DNA from: Janthinobacterium sp. CG3
Lineage (GTDB): Bacteria > Pseudomonadota > Gammaproteobacteria > Burkholderiales > Burkholderiaceae_D
Direction: 5' to 3'
DNA: 64,000 nt
NCBI RefSeq assembly: GCF_000344615.1
Contig: NZ_KB467824.1
Span: 3,166,326 to 3,230,325, forward strand
The position numbers and the translations under genes were made by a program. Below, piece after piece: positions 8,415 to 18,041 of the stretch; the stretch's first letter is position 1, and each line of letters begins with the position of its first letter. The notes under the pieces are model-generated. The model had not been told where the DNA came from. It saw nothing but the letters and a program-made list of their open reading frames with translations, and did not search any database.

Positions 8415-8432
8415 TATGGTTTAATAGCATTT

Positions 8433-9131
8433 ATGAATGATAGATCCACCAACAACAAAGCCGGCCGCCCCGCCGACGACGCGCGCAAGCCGCGCTCGGA
8501 CGGCGAGCAGTCGCGCGAGCGCCTGCTGATGGCGGCCATGCGCCTGTTCGCCGAGCGCGGCTTCGACAAAACCCCGACCCGCGAAATCGCCCTGGCCGCC
8601 GGCGCCAACGTCGCCGCGATCAGCTACTATTTCGGCGACAAGGCCGGCCTGTACCGCGCCGCGCTGTCGGCCTCGTCCTCCAGCCCGGAACACGACATCG
8701 GCTTGTTCGACCAACCCCATTTCACGTTGCGCCAGTCGCTCGACGGCTTCTTCACGCTGCTGCTCGAACCGATGCGCCAGGGCGAGACGGCGCAGCTGTG
8801 CATGCGCATGTGGTCGCGCGAGATGCTCGAACCGACCGGCCTGCTGGCCGAGGAAATCGACCAGTCGATCAAGCCGATGCACCTGGCGCTGGTGTCCCTG
8901 CTGTGCCGCCACCTCGGCGTCGCCGGCGCCGACGACGATATGCACCGGCTGGCCTTCGCCATCACCGGCCTGGGCCTGCAAGTGATGCTGGGCTGCGACG
9001 TGATCCGCGCGGCGCGCCCGCAATTGCTGGACACGCCCGACGCGGTGCTGCGCTGGCAGCCGCGCCTAGTCGGCTATGCCGAGGCGATCGTCGCCGCCGA
9101 ACAAACCCGTCTACGACAAGGAAGCATATGA
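8433..9131 (+). CDS. TetR-family repressor, CecR/YbiH type
   Basis: 232 residues. The N-terminal helix-turn-helix (about 26-72) reads SRERLLMAAMRLFAERGFDK and REIALAAGANVAAISYYFGD. The C-terminal ligand domain with GETAQLCMRMWSREMLEPT and AFAITGLGLQVMLGC matches the DUF1956/CecR group, which controls drug efflux and membrane genes. Its stop overlaps the start of the next gene (ATGA), so it is the first gene of the efflux operon and very likely controls itself and the pump through the repeats upstream. The inducer is unknown. Confidence 0.88.
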   Translation: MNDRSTNNKAGRPADDARKPRSDGEQSRERLLMAAMRLFAERGFDKTPTREIALAAGANVAAISYYFGDKAGLYRAALSASSSSPEHDIGLFDQPHFTLRQSLDGFFTLLLEPMRQGETAQLCMRMWSREMLEPTGLLAEEIDQSIKPMHLALVSLLCRHLGVAGADDDMHRLAFAITGLGLQVMLGCDVIRAARPQLLDTPDAVLRWQPRLVGYAEAIVAAEQTRLRQGSI

Positions 9132-10519
9132 AGACTCTTCAACGCGCGTTGGCAGCCGCCGCCGCGATGGCGCTGAGCGCCTGCGCCAGCCAGGCGCCGG
9201 CGCCGCGGGTGGCGCACGCCGCGCCGCCGCAATGGCAGGCGCCGCTGCCGCACAACGGCAGCGTCGACGACCTGGCCGGCTGGTGGCAGCGCCAGGGCGA
9301 CGCCCTGCTGGTGCAACTGATCGCCGCGGCCCAGGAAGTGAGCCCGTCGGTCGCCGCCGCCCGCAGCCGCATCGCGCAGTCACGCGCCGAGCGCGTCGGC
9401 AGCGGCGCGGCGCTGGGCCCGACGCTGGACGCCAACGCCAGCGCCAGCCGCATGAGCCAGCAGTCGGCCCAGCCGCTCGGCAGCACCGCCCAGGCGGCGC
9501 TGCAGGCGGCGTGGGAGATCGACCTGTTCGGCGCCAACCGCGCCGCCCGCGACGCCGCCCAGGCGCGCCTGGACGGCGCCCACGCCGGCTGGCACGACGC
9601 CCGCGTCTCGGTCGCCGCCGAGGTGGCCAACCAGTATTACAGCCTGCGCGCCTGCGCCCGCCTGCTGGCCGTGGCGCAGCAGGACGCCGCCTCGCGCGCC
9701 GACACCGCCCGCCTGACCGAGCTGACCGCCGGCGCCGGCTTGCAGGCGCCGGCCACGGCGGCGCTGGCGCGCGCCAGCGCCGCCGAGGGGCGCAGCCGCG
9801 CCATCGAGCAGGGCGCCGCCTGCGAGCGCGACGTCAAGGCGCTGGTGGCGCTGACGGCGCTGGCCGAACCGGCGCTGCGCCGGCAACTGGCCGGCAGCGC
9901 CACGGCGGCGCCTTCGCCGGCGCTGGCGCCCGCCGCGCTGCCGGCGCAGACGCTGGCCCAGCGCCCGGACGTGTTTGCCGCCGAGCGCGAGGTGGCGGCC
10001 GCCAGCTTTGACGTCGGCGCCGCCCAGGCGCAGCGCTATCCGCGCCTGACGCTGTCGGGCGCGGTCGGCGTCGCCAATTTCCACAGCGCCGGCAGCAACA
10101 CCGGCGCCGACACCTGGAGCATCGGCCCGCTGGCGTTGACGCTGCCGCTGTTCGACGGCGGGCGCCGCCGCGCCAACGTCGACGCCGCCGCCGCGCGCTA
10201 CGACGAGGCCGTCGCCAAGTACCGCGGCAGCGTGCGCCAGGCGGTGCGCGAAGTCGAGGAGGCGCTGGTCAACCTGGACAGCACCGGGCAGCGCGGCGGC
10301 CACGCCGAAACCGCGCTGGCCGGCTACCGCAGCGCCTTCGACGCCACCGAGCAACGCTATAGGAATGGCCTGGCCAGCCTGCTCGAACTGGAGGACGCGC
10401 GGCGCACCCGCCTGGCCGCCGAGAACACCGTGGTGAACCTGGCGCGCGAACGCAGCGCCGCCTGGGTCGCCCTGTACCGCGCCGCCGGCGGCGGCTGGAA
10501 CGCCAGCGCCGCCGATTGA
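9128..10519 (+). CDS. Outer-membrane efflux lipoprotein (TolC/NodT family)
   Basis: 463 residues. A lipoprotein signal ends in ALSAC with Cys19 as the lipidation site. Two repeated OEP domains follow, with family hallmarks WEIDLFGANRAARDAAQA, LRYP-like QRYPRLTLSGAVG, LPLFDGGRRRANVDAA and YRNGLASLLELEDARRT. It forms the trimeric outer-membrane channel for the adaptor and pump encoded next. The start is fixed by the lipoprotein signal and by the four-base ATGA overlap with tetR, which implies translational coupling; GGAAG lies upstream. Confidence 0.92.
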   Translation: MKTLQRALAAAAAMALSACASQAPAPRVAHAAPPQWQAPLPHNGSVDDLAGWWQRQGDALLVQLIAAAQEVSPSVAAARSRIAQSRAERVGSGAALGPTLDANASASRMSQQSAQPLGSTAQAALQAAWEIDLFGANRAARDAAQARLDGAHAGWHDARVSVAAEVANQYYSLRACARLLAVAQQDAASRADTARLTELTAGAGLQAPATAALARASAAEGRSRAIEQGAACERDVKALVALTALAEPALRRQLAGSATAAPSPALAPAALPAQTLAQRPDVFAAEREVAAASFDVGAAQAQRYPRLTLSGAVGVANFHSAGSNTGADTWSIGPLALTLPLFDGGRRRANVDAAAARYDEAVAKYRGSVRQAVREVEEALVNLDSTGQRGGHAETALAGYRSAFDATEQRYRNGLASLLELEDARRTRLAAENTVVNLARERSAAWVALYRAAGGGWNASAAD

Positions 10520-10550
10520 TCATCCCGTATCGAACCTTGCCGGACAAAAC

Positions 10551-11708
10551 ATGAAAAAACTGACATTCAAACCGCTGACCCTGGCCCTCGCCGCCGCCCT
10601 TGGACTGGGCGCGCTGGGCTTGGCGCTGACCGCCCCGGCCACCACCGCCGCCGACGACAAGAAGGCCGACGCGCCCAAGCCGGCGCTGACGGTGACCACC
10701 GCCAAGCCGCTGGCGGCGCGCCTGCCGATCAAGCTCAGCGCCAACGGCAACGTCGCCGCCTGGCAGGAGGCCATCATCGGCAGCGAGTCGAACGGCCTGC
10801 GCCTGACCGAGGTCCGCGCCAACGTCGGCGACCAGGTGCGCGCCGGCCAGGTGCTGGCGGTGTTCTCGGCCGACGCCGTCAACGCCGACCTCGCCCAGGC
10901 CCGCGCCGCCGTGCAGGAGGCCGAGGCCAACGCCGCCGAAGCGGCCGCCAACGCGGCGCGCGCGCGCTCGCTGCAAAGCACCGGCGCGCTCAGCGCGCAG
11001 CAGATCAGCCAGTACCTGACGGCCGAACAAACCGCCAACGCCCGCATCGCCTCGGCCAAGGCGGCGCTGGCGACCCAGCAGCTGCGCCTGCGCTACACCC
11101 AGGTGGTGGCGCCCGACAGCGGCGTGATCTCGGCGCGCGCGGCCACCGTCGGCGCGGTCGTCGGCGCCGGCACGGAGCTGTTCCGCATGATCCGCCAGGG
11201 CCGCCTGGAGTGGCGCGCCGAGGTCACCGCGACCGAGTTGCTGAGCCTGAAAACCGGCACCGGCGCCCAGGTCACGGCCGCCAACGGCAGCACGCTGAGC
11301 GGCAAGGTGCGCATGATCGCGCCGACGGTCGACCCGCAGACCCGCTCGGCGCTGGTGTACGTCGACCTGCCGGCCAGCGCCGGCAAGGACGCGCCGTTCA
11401 AGGCCGGCATGTACGCCAGCGGCCAGTTCGAGCTGGGCACGTCGGAGGCGATGACGGTGCCGCAGCAGGCCATCGCCGTGCGCGACGGCTTCAGCTACGT
11501 GTTCCGCCTGAACCCGGACCAGCGCGTCAGCCAGATCAAGGTGCGGCCGGGCCGGCGCCTGGCCGACCGCATCGAGATCCTCGACGGCATCAAGGCCGAC
11601 ACGCCGGTGGTCATCAGCGGCGCCGGCTTCCTCAACGACGGCGACCTGGTACGCAACGTCGCGGCCGCCGCCGCGCGCGCGCCGGGCGCCGCGCCGCTCG
11701 CCAAATAA
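10551..11708 (+). CDS. RND periplasmic adaptor (membrane fusion protein)
   Basis: 385 residues with an N-terminal signal/anchor (about 1-34), lipoyl half-motifs around VRANVGDQVRAGQVLAVFS, a helical hairpin rich in Ala/Glu (about 125-180), a beta-barrel domain (GKVRMIAPTVDPQTRSALVY) and a membrane-proximal domain ending near residue 370. It bridges the inner-membrane pump and the outer-membrane channel. It starts 31 bases after the channel gene and stops 10 bases before the pump gene. The leader lacks a cysteine lipobox, so it is anchored or free in the periplasm. Confidence 0.93.
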   Translation: MKKLTFKPLTLALAAALGLGALGLALTAPATTAADDKKADAPKPALTVTTAKPLAARLPIKLSANGNVAAWQEAIIGSESNGLRLTEVRANVGDQVRAGQVLAVFSADAVNADLAQARAAVQEAEANAAEAAANAARARSLQSTGALSAQQISQYLTAEQTANARIASAKAALATQQLRLRYTQVVAPDSGVISARAATVGAVVGAGTELFRMIRQGRLEWRAEVTATELLSLKTGTGAQVTAANGSTLSGKVRMIAPTVDPQTRSALVYVDLPASAGKDAPFKAGMYASGQFELGTSEAMTVPQQAIAVRDGFSYVFRLNPDQRVSQIKVRPGRRLADRIEILDGIKADTPVVISGAGFLNDGDLVRNVAAAAARAPGAAPLAK

Positions 11709-11718
11709 GGGGGGCGCG

Positions 11719-14700
11719 ATGAATTTCTCCTCCCTGTCGATCAAGAACCCGATCCCGGCGATCATGCTGTTCGCGCTGTTGACGCTGGCCGGCCTGATGG
11801 CCTACCGCGCCAACCCGGTGCAGGATTTCCCCGACATCGAACTGCCGATCGTCACCATCAACGCGGCGCTGTCGGGCGCCGCTCCGGCCCAGCTGGAAAC
11901 CGAGGTCGCGCGCAAGCTCGAGGACTCGGTCGCCACGCTGCAGGGCGTCAAAAACATCTACACCAAGGTCCTCGACGGCACTGTCAGCGTGACCGTGGAA
12001 TTTATCCTTGAAAAACCCATCGCCGAAGCCGTCAACGACGTGCGCGACGCGGTGGCGCGGGTCAAGGCCGACTTGCCGGCCGAGCTGCGCGACCCGACCG
12101 TGACGAAGGCCTCGACCGCCGGCCGGGTGATCCTGACGTTTACCGCCAGTTCGAAACCCGGCGTCGACAACCAGCTCGACGACCAGGCCCTGAGCTGGTT
12201 CGTCGACAACAGCGTTGCCAAGCGCCTGCTGTCGGTGCCCGGCGTGGGCGCGGTCAAGCGCGTCGGCGGCGTCTACCGCGAAATCCGCGTCGAACTCGAC
12301 GAGGCGCGCATGGCAGGGCTGAAAGTGTCGGCGCTGGACGTCTCGCGGCAGTTGCGCCAGGTGCAAAAAGAGGCGCCGGGCGGACGCGGCGACGTCAGCG
12401 GCGCCGAGCAGTCGGTGCGCACCATCGCCACCGTCAAGACCGCCGAGGAACTCGCGCGCATCGAGATTCCGCTGCTCGACGGGCGCCACGTCCGCCTCGA
12501 CCAGGTCGCCACGGTGAGCGACACGGTGGCCGAGCCGCGCTCGCTGGCCGAGCAGGACGGCAAGAACGTGGTCGGCTTCGAGGTGTTCCGCAGCAAGGGC
12601 GCCAGCGAGGTGGCGGTTGCCAAAGGCACCCGCGAAGCCGTCGCCGAGCTACAGAAGTCCAACCCGAACGTGGTGCTCAAGCAAAGCATCGACAACGCCT
12701 TCCCGGTCGAGGAAAACTTCGACGGTTCGATGGAACTGCTGTACGAGGGCGCGCTGCTGGCGGTGCTGGTGGTGTGGTGGTTCCTGCGCGACTGGCGCGC
12801 CACGCTGGTGGCGGCGGCGGCGCTGCCGCTGTCGGTGATGCCGGCCTTCCTGGGCATCTACTTTTTCGGCTACACCCTCAACACCGTGACCTTGCTGTCG
12901 CTGGCGCTGGTGGTGGGCGTGCTGGTCGACGACGCCATCGTCGAGATCGAGAACATCACGCGCCACCTGCGCATGGGCAAGACGCCGATGCAGGCGGCGA
13001 TGGAGGCGGCCGACGAGATCGGCATGGCGGTGATCGCCACCACCTTCGCGCTGGTCGCGGTGTTCCTGCCGACCGCCTTCATGGGCGGCGTGCCGGGCCT
13101 GTTCTTCAAGCAGTTCGGCTGGACCGCCGTGTTGGCGGTGCTGGCCTCGCTGGTGGTGGCGCGCCTGCTGACGCCGATGATGGCGGCCTATCTGCTAAAG
13201 CCGCTCAAGCACGTCGGGGAGGAAAAGGACAGCTGGCTGATGCAGCGCTATATCGCGCTGATGCGCTGGTGCCTGACGCACCGGCTGGTGACGGCGATCG
13301 CCTCGGCGCTGTTCTTCATCGGCTCGATCATGCTGGTGCCGCTGCTGCCGACCGGCTTCGTGCCGGCCGCCGACCGCGCCCAGACGCAGATCAACCTGGA
13401 GCTGCCGCCCGGTTCGACCTTGGCCGAAACCCGCGTCGTGGCCGAGCAGGCGCGCCTGGCGGCGCTGCGCGTGAAGGGTATCACCGGCGTGTTCAGCTCG
13501 ATCGGCGGCGGCTCCAGCGGCGACGCCTTCGCGCCCGGCGCGGCGGCCGAGGCGCGCCGCGCCGTGCTGACCCTGACCACCGTGCACCGCACCGACCGCG
13601 GCGAATCGATGGCCGACCTGGAGTCGTCGATCCGCCACCAGCTCGACGCCATTCCGGGCGCGCGCTTCAACGTCGGCCCGCCCGACACCGGCGTCAAGAT
13701 GCAACTGGTGCTGCGCAGCGAAGACCCGGTCGCGCTGACCGAGGCGGCGCAGAAGGTGGAGCGCGAACTGCGCACGCTCAAGGGCATCGGCAACGTCAGT
13801 TCGAGCGCCTCGCTGGTGCGCCCCGAAATCATCGTGCGGCCCGACTTCGCCCGCGCCGCCGACCTGGGCGTGACGGCCGCGGCGATCGGCGAGACGGTGC
13901 GCGTGGCCACCGCCGGCGACTACGACACCGACCTGACCAAGATGAACCTGCCGGAGCGGCAGGTGCCGATCCGCGTCAAGCTGCCCGACGCCGTGCGCGC
14001 CGACCTGGCGGCGATCGAGCGCCTGACGGTGCCCGGCAAGAACGGCCCGGTGCGCCTGGCCAACGTGGCGAGCATCACGATGGAAAGCGGCCCGGCGCAG
14101 ATCGACCGCCTGAACCGCAGCCGCAACGTGACGCTGGACGTGGAACTGGGCGCGCGCACGCTGGGCGAGGTCAACGAGGAGGCGCGCGCGCTGCCGTCGA
14201 TGAAGAACCTGCCGCCGGCGGTGAAGATCGCCGAACTGGGCGACGCCCAGGAAATGGTGGCGCTGTTCGCCAGCTTCGGCCTGGCGATGCTGATCGGCGT
14301 GCTGTGCATCTTCTGCGTGCTGGTGCTGCTGTTCAAGGACTTCATGCAGCCGATCACCATCCTGGCGGCGCTGCCGCTGTCGATCGGCGGCGCCTTCGTG
14401 GCGCTGCTGCTCACCGGGCGGGCGCTGTCGATGCCCTCGATGATCGGCCTGATCATGCTGATGGGGATCGTGACGAAAAACTCGATCCTGCTGGTCGACT
14501 ACGCGATCCTGGCGCGCCAGGCCGGCATGAACCGCTACGACGCGCTGGTCGACGCCTGCCACAAGCGCAGCCGGCCGATCTTGATGACGACCATCGCGAT
14601 GGGCGCCGGCATGATGCCGCTGGCGCTGGGTTGGGGCGCCGACCCGAGCTTCCGCTCGCCGATGGCGATCGCGGTGATCGGCGGCCTGATCACGTCGACG

Positions 14701-14853
14701 CTGCTGAGCCTGTTGGTGGTGCCGGCGGTGTTCACCTACATCGACGACCTCGAGCACCTGCTGCAGCGCGTCTCGGGCAAGCTGCGCCACCCCAGGCACG
14801 GCGCGGCAAGCGCCGGCGCCGACGCGCCGGTCAGCCTGAAGAAGCAGGCGTAA
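11719..14853 (+). CDS. RND inner-membrane efflux pump (HAE1 type)
   Basis: 1044 residues, the usual length of AcrB/MexB-like proton-driven exporters. Typical N-terminus SIKNPIPAIMLFALLTLAG and QDFPDIELPIVTI; the TM4 proton-relay pair Asp404-Asp405 lies in VGVLVDDAIVEIENI; the second half has LLIGVLCIF-like helices and MGIVTKNSILLVDYA. Two large periplasmic loops are present (about 40-330 and 560-860). RND pumps of this subgroup often export dyes, solvents or drugs; the substrate cannot be read here. GGGG lies just upstream of the ATG. Confidence 0.95.
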   Translation: MNFSSLSIKNPIPAIMLFALLTLAGLMAYRANPVQDFPDIELPIVTINAALSGAAPAQLETEVARKLEDSVATLQGVKNIYTKVLDGTVSVTVEFILEKPIAEAVNDVRDAVARVKADLPAELRDPTVTKASTAGRVILTFTASSKPGVDNQLDDQALSWFVDNSVAKRLLSVPGVGAVKRVGGVYREIRVELDEARMAGLKVSALDVSRQLRQVQKEAPGGRGDVSGAEQSVRTIATVKTAEELARIEIPLLDGRHVRLDQVATVSDTVAEPRSLAEQDGKNVVGFEVFRSKGASEVAVAKGTREAVAELQKSNPNVVLKQSIDNAFPVEENFDGSMELLYEGALLAVLVVWWFLRDWRATLVAAAALPLSVMPAFLGIYFFGYTLNTVTLLSLALVVGVLVDDAIVEIENITRHLRMGKTPMQAAMEAADEIGMAVIATTFALVAVFLPTAFMGGVPGLFFKQFGWTAVLAVLASLVVARLLTPMMAAYLLKPLKHVGEEKDSWLMQRYIALMRWCLTHRLVTAIASALFFIGSIMLVPLLPTGFVPAADRAQTQINLELPPGSTLAETRVVAEQARLAALRVKGITGVFSSIGGGSSGDAFAPGAAAEARRAVLTLTTVHRTDRGESMADLESSIRHQLDAIPGARFNVGPPDTGVKMQLVLRSEDPVALTEAAQKVERELRTLKGIGNVSSSASLVRPEIIVRPDFARAADLGVTAAAIGETVRVATAGDYDTDLTKMNLPERQVPIRVKLPDAVRADLAAIERLTVPGKNGPVRLANVASITMESGPAQIDRLNRSRNVTLDVELGARTLGEVNEEARALPSMKNLPPAVKIAELGDAQEMVALFASFGLAMLIGVLCIFCVLVLLFKDFMQPITILAALPLSIGGAFVALLLTGRALSMPSMIGLIMLMGIVTKNSILLVDYAILARQAGMNRYDALVDACHKRSRPILMTTIAMGAGMMPLALGWGADPSFRSPMAIAVIGGLITSTLLSLLVVPAVFTYIDDLEHLLQRVSGKLRHPRHGAASAGADAPVSLKKQA

Positions 14854-14858
14854 GCGAC

Positions 14859-14883
14859 GCCGCCGCGGCAAGCCCGCGGCGGC
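14859..14883. terminator. Strong hairpin after the efflux operon
   Basis: GCCGCCGCGG, loop CAAGC, CCGCGGCGGC: a perfect 10-bp stem six bases after the pump stop codon. There is no T-run, so termination is likely Rho-assisted or the stem protects the mRNA end. Confidence 0.5.
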
Positions 14884-14987
14884 CCCGATGCGGTTAAATC
14901 ATCGAGGCGGCAACTAGTCTGACACAGGGGGGCGACTCCCTTGGTTTCAGTTATTTCACCGCCGAAACCGCGCCCCGGCGCAAGCGC

Positions 14988-15893
14988 TCAATCGAAGCGG
15001 ACCTTCTCCACCAAGAAATCCAACAGCGCGCGCACCCGCGACGGCAGGTAGCCACCCTGGCCGAGGAAGACCGCGTGGATTTCCTCGACGTCGCCGGGGT
15101 TGAACTCTTCCAGCAACGGCAGCAGCCTGCCGGCGGCGATGTCGTCCCTGACCTGGAACGCCGCCAGCCGCGCCAGGCCAAGCCCCGCCAACACCAGCCG
15201 CCTGAGCGCTTCGCCGTCGCCGACCTGGGCGTTGCCGTTGGTCGCCACGCGGGTGCCGATGCCCTGGTCGAGCAGCGGCCAGCCCTGCGTCGCGCGGGCG
15301 TAATTAAAGCCCAGCCGGTTGTGCCGCTCCAGGTCGGCCGGCCGCAGCGGCGTACCGCGCCGCGCCAGATAGGCCGGCGCGCCGACGATGACCATGCGGG
15401 TCTGCCCCAGTTTGCGCGCCAGCAGGCCCGAGCTCTTGAGCGGGCCGGCGCGCACCGCCACGTCGGTGCGCTGTTCGAGGATGTCGACCACCTCGTCGGT
15501 CAGCACCAGGTCGAGCGTGACGTCCGGGTGGCGCGCCAAAAACTCGGGCACCAGCGCCAGCAGGAAGTGCGCGCCGAAGGGCACGTTGGCGTTGACGCTG
15601 AGCCGGCCGCGCGGCGCGGCGTTGGTGGCGGCGCCGCGCTCGGCCTCTTCCAGGTCGGCCAGCACCCGCACGCCGCGCTCGTAGAACACGCAGCCCTCGG
15701 CGGTGAGCTGGACCTGGCGCGTCGAGCGGTTCAGCAGCCGCACGTCGAGCCGGCTTTCCAGCCGCCCCACCAGTTTGCTCACGCCCGAGGGCGTCATGCG
15801 CAGGGCGCGCGCGGCGGCGGAAAAGCCGCCGAGTTCGACCACGCGCACGAATACTTCCATTTCCCCCGACCGGTTGATGTCCAGACGCGCCAT
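14988..15893 (-). CDS. LysR-family transcriptional regulator
   Basis: 301 residues. The winged helix-turn-helix (about 10-68) reads MEVFVRVVELGGFSAAARAL and TPSGVSKLVGRLESRL; the remainder is a periplasmic-binding-like effector domain with the usual NANVPFGAHFLLALVPEFL start. Sequence style matches the DsdC/PA0477-like CrgA group common in Burkholderiales. It is divergent from the SGNH hydrolase gene with 115 bases between them, the classical arrangement for a LysR protein and its target, so control of that hydrolase is plausible but unproven. Confidence 0.9.
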   Translation of the reverse strand: MARLDINRSGEMEVFVRVVELGGFSAAARALRMTPSGVSKLVGRLESRLDVRLLNRSTRQVQLTAEGCVFYERGVRVLADLEEAERGAATNAAPRGRLSVNANVPFGAHFLLALVPEFLARHPDVTLDLVLTDEVVDILEQRTDVAVRAGPLKSSGLLARKLGQTRMVIVGAPAYLARRGTPLRPADLERHNRLGFNYARATQGWPLLDQGIGTRVATNGNAQVGDGEALRRLVLAGLGLARLAAFQVRDDIAAGRLLPLLEEFNPGDVEEIHAVFLGQGGYLPSRVRALLDFLVEKVRFD

Positions 15894-16008
15894 ATTGAGG
15901 TCAGCTCACAAGTGTTTATCCCAGTCGCAGTCTACTCGACAAAGTGATCCGAATTCATAATTAGACCATTAGGCGCACGCCAATTCACAAATCTCGACAA
16001 GGACCAAT

Positions 16009-17307
16009 ATGAGCAGCAAGCGTACCCCCCCGCCCTCCCCCCCGCGTCCGGCCGGACTGCGCCTGTGGCGCGCGCCCGCGCTGGCGGCGCTGCTGGCCAT
16101 GGCCATGCTCGCCGGCCGCGCGGCGCACGCGGCCGACACCGGCGCCTGGATCGGCACCTGGAGCGCCAGCCCGCAGCCGACCTGGGGGGCGGACTTCGCC
16201 TTCCCCACCAACATTCCGGCAACGCTGCAAGACCAGACCATCCGCCAGGTGGCGCGGATCAGTCTTGGCGGCAAGCGCGTGCGCGTGGCGCTGTCGAACG
16301 AATACGGCAGCGCGCCGCTACGCGTCGGCTCCGCGCATATCGCGCTGGCCGGCGCCGGTTCGGCGATCGTGCCCGGCACGGACCGGCCGTTGACCTTCGG
16401 CGGCAACACCTTCGCCGTGGTGCCGCCGGGGGCGCCGCTGCTCAGCGATCCGGTCGACCTGGCGCTGGCGCCCTTAGCCAGCGTCGCCGTCAGCGTCTTC
16501 CTGCCGCATGCCACGGCGGCCACCACCTTTCACTGGGACGGCCGGCAAACCGCCTACCTGGCGCCGGGCGAGCACGTCGCCAGCGCGCGCATCGAGGCCG
16601 AGCGCACCACCACCGCGCGCATTTTCCTCAGCGGCATTCAGGTCGAGGTCGAGGCCGCGGCGGACGCCGGCGCCGTGGTCGTGCTGGGTGACTCGATTAG
16701 CGACGGCAACGGCGCCGGCGTCGACGCCAACGCGCGCTGGCCCGACTTCCTGGCCGCCCGGCTGGCGCCGCGCAAGGTCGCCGTGCTCAATGCCGGCATT
16801 TCCGGGGCGCGCCTGCTCGGCGACCGCATGGGCGCCAACGCGCTGGCGCGCTTCGAGCGGGACGTGCTGAGCCAACCGCGGCTGAAAAGCGTCGTCGTGC
16901 TGCTTGGCATCAACGACATCAGTTGGCCCGGGACGGCCTTCGATCCGCACGGCGTGCGCCCGTCGGCCGAGGCGCTGATCGCCGGCTATCGCCAATTGAT
17001 CGCGCGCGCCCATCTGCGCGGCGTGCGGGTGGTCGGCGCCACGCTGACGCCGTTCGAGGGGGCCTTGGCCGGTACGCCGCTGGACAACTATTACCACGCG
17101 GACAAGGATCAGTTGCGTCAAGCCATCAACGCGTGGATACGCGGCGGCGGCGAATTCGACGCCGTGCTCGACTTCGACGCGCTGCTCAGGGACCCCGCGC
17201 GGCCGCGCCGCCTACGCAGCGAATTCGACTCCGGCGACCACCTGCATCCGGGCGAGCGCGGCAACCGGGCGATGGCCGACGCCGTCGACCTCGACGTCCT
17301 GTTTTAG
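16009..17307 (+). CDS. Secreted SGNH/GDSL-family hydrolase
   Basis: 432 residues with a signal peptide (to about AHAADTGAW) and an SGNH hydrolase domain. Block I GDSISDG gives the nucleophile Ser229, block III is GINDIS, and block V DHLHPG (about 410) supplies Asp and His. A beta-rich N-terminal domain (about 50-210) precedes the catalytic domain, as in esterases annotated as GDSL lipases acting on plant or glycan esters. Two runs of seven C fall within codons 6-12 and could slip. SD-like sequence is weak (ACAAGGACC). Substrate unknown; secretion to periplasm or medium is expected. Confidence 0.9.
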   Translation: MSSKRTPPPSPPRPAGLRLWRAPALAALLAMAMLAGRAAHAADTGAWIGTWSASPQPTWGADFAFPTNIPATLQDQTIRQVARISLGGKRVRVALSNEYGSAPLRVGSAHIALAGAGSAIVPGTDRPLTFGGNTFAVVPPGAPLLSDPVDLALAPLASVAVSVFLPHATAATTFHWDGRQTAYLAPGEHVASARIEAERTTTARIFLSGIQVEVEAAADAGAVVVLGDSISDGNGAGVDANARWPDFLAARLAPRKVAVLNAGISGARLLGDRMGANALARFERDVLSQPRLKSVVVLLGINDISWPGTAFDPHGVRPSAEALIAGYRQLIARAHLRGVRVVGATLTPFEGALAGTPLDNYYHADKDQLRQAINAWIRGGGEFDAVLDFDALLRDPARPRRLRSEFDSGDHLHPGERGNRAMADAVDLDVLF

Positions 17308-17543
17308 CGCCATCGCCGGCCGCCCTCGGCTGCTGGTGGCGAACCCGCAACTGGGCGACGGCCAGCGCAAGGGGGTGGTCGGCCATTCCCCGCCGGGCTT
17401 GCCCAACGTCTACGTGCTGAAACAGGATGGCGGCCAGTGTCGCCTGTTCAAACGCCGCGACAACGTCGACGCGCTCGGTTCCTACAGCCATGTCGGCGAG
17501 GCGCCGTGCTTGAGCCGGCGCCGGGCAGGCCGGGCGCGGCGGT

Positions 17544-18032
17544 TTACCGGCCGGCGCGCGCCGTTCTGATTTCGGCGATCATCTCGTGGTCTTCGTCCAT
17601 CCCGGTTTCGACGAAGCCGAAGCTGGCGTAGAAATCCTTGGCAATCGGATTGCTTGGGTGGTAGCAAATATAGATGCATTCGAGCGCCTGGTTTTGCCGT
17701 ATTTCCTCCAGCGCCAGTTGCAGCGCCCGGCGGCCGACGCCCTTGCCCTGGTGCCGGTGGTCGACCATGAAACGGCAGATCGAATATTCGTTCGGCCGCT
17801 TATCGGCGCCGGCCTCGTCGTCGTCCATCGACCAGTACATTAAAAACCCAACCAGCTCGGTGCCGTTGTAGATCGCGCGCGGGCGCGCGTACGGGTCGAA
17901 TTTCGATTCGGCGATCGAATACGCGTTGCTGGCCAGCATATCCTGCTGGTCCTCGGGCAGCTGCAGATTGATGACTGCGGCGAAATTGTCCCCGGTGACG
18001 TCGCGCAACGCGACATGCAACTCGTCTTTCAT
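17544..18032 (-). CDS. GNAT-family N-acetyltransferase
   Basis: 162 residues with the acetyl-CoA loop HQGKGVGRRALQLAL (motif Q/RxxGxG/A) and the C-terminal strand FYASFGFVETG. The order and the segment SICRFMVDHRHQGKG resemble spermidine/diamine acetyltransferases of the BltD/SpeG-like group, but the substrate is not certain. It lies 9 bases downstream of the epimerase gene and is probably cotranscribed with it. Confidence 0.88.
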   Translation of the reverse strand: MKDELHVALRDVTGDNFAAVINLQLPEDQQDMLASNAYSIAESKFDPYARPRAIYNGTELVGFLMYWSMDDDEAGADKRPNEYSICRFMVDHRHQGKGVGRRALQLALEEIRQNQALECIYICYHPSNPIAKDFYASFGFVETGMDEDHEMIAEIRTARAGR

Positions 18033-18041
18033 GGTGTTCCT

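Larger units (their letters stand above)
8067..8432. other. Intergenic region between orphan regulator and tetR
   Basis: Low-G+C sequence up to about 8330 with no supportable gene, then a perfect hairpin and the tetR control region, where G+C returns to genome level. A 68-codon minus-strand frame here lacks a ribosome site and any family resemblance. Confidence 0.4.
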
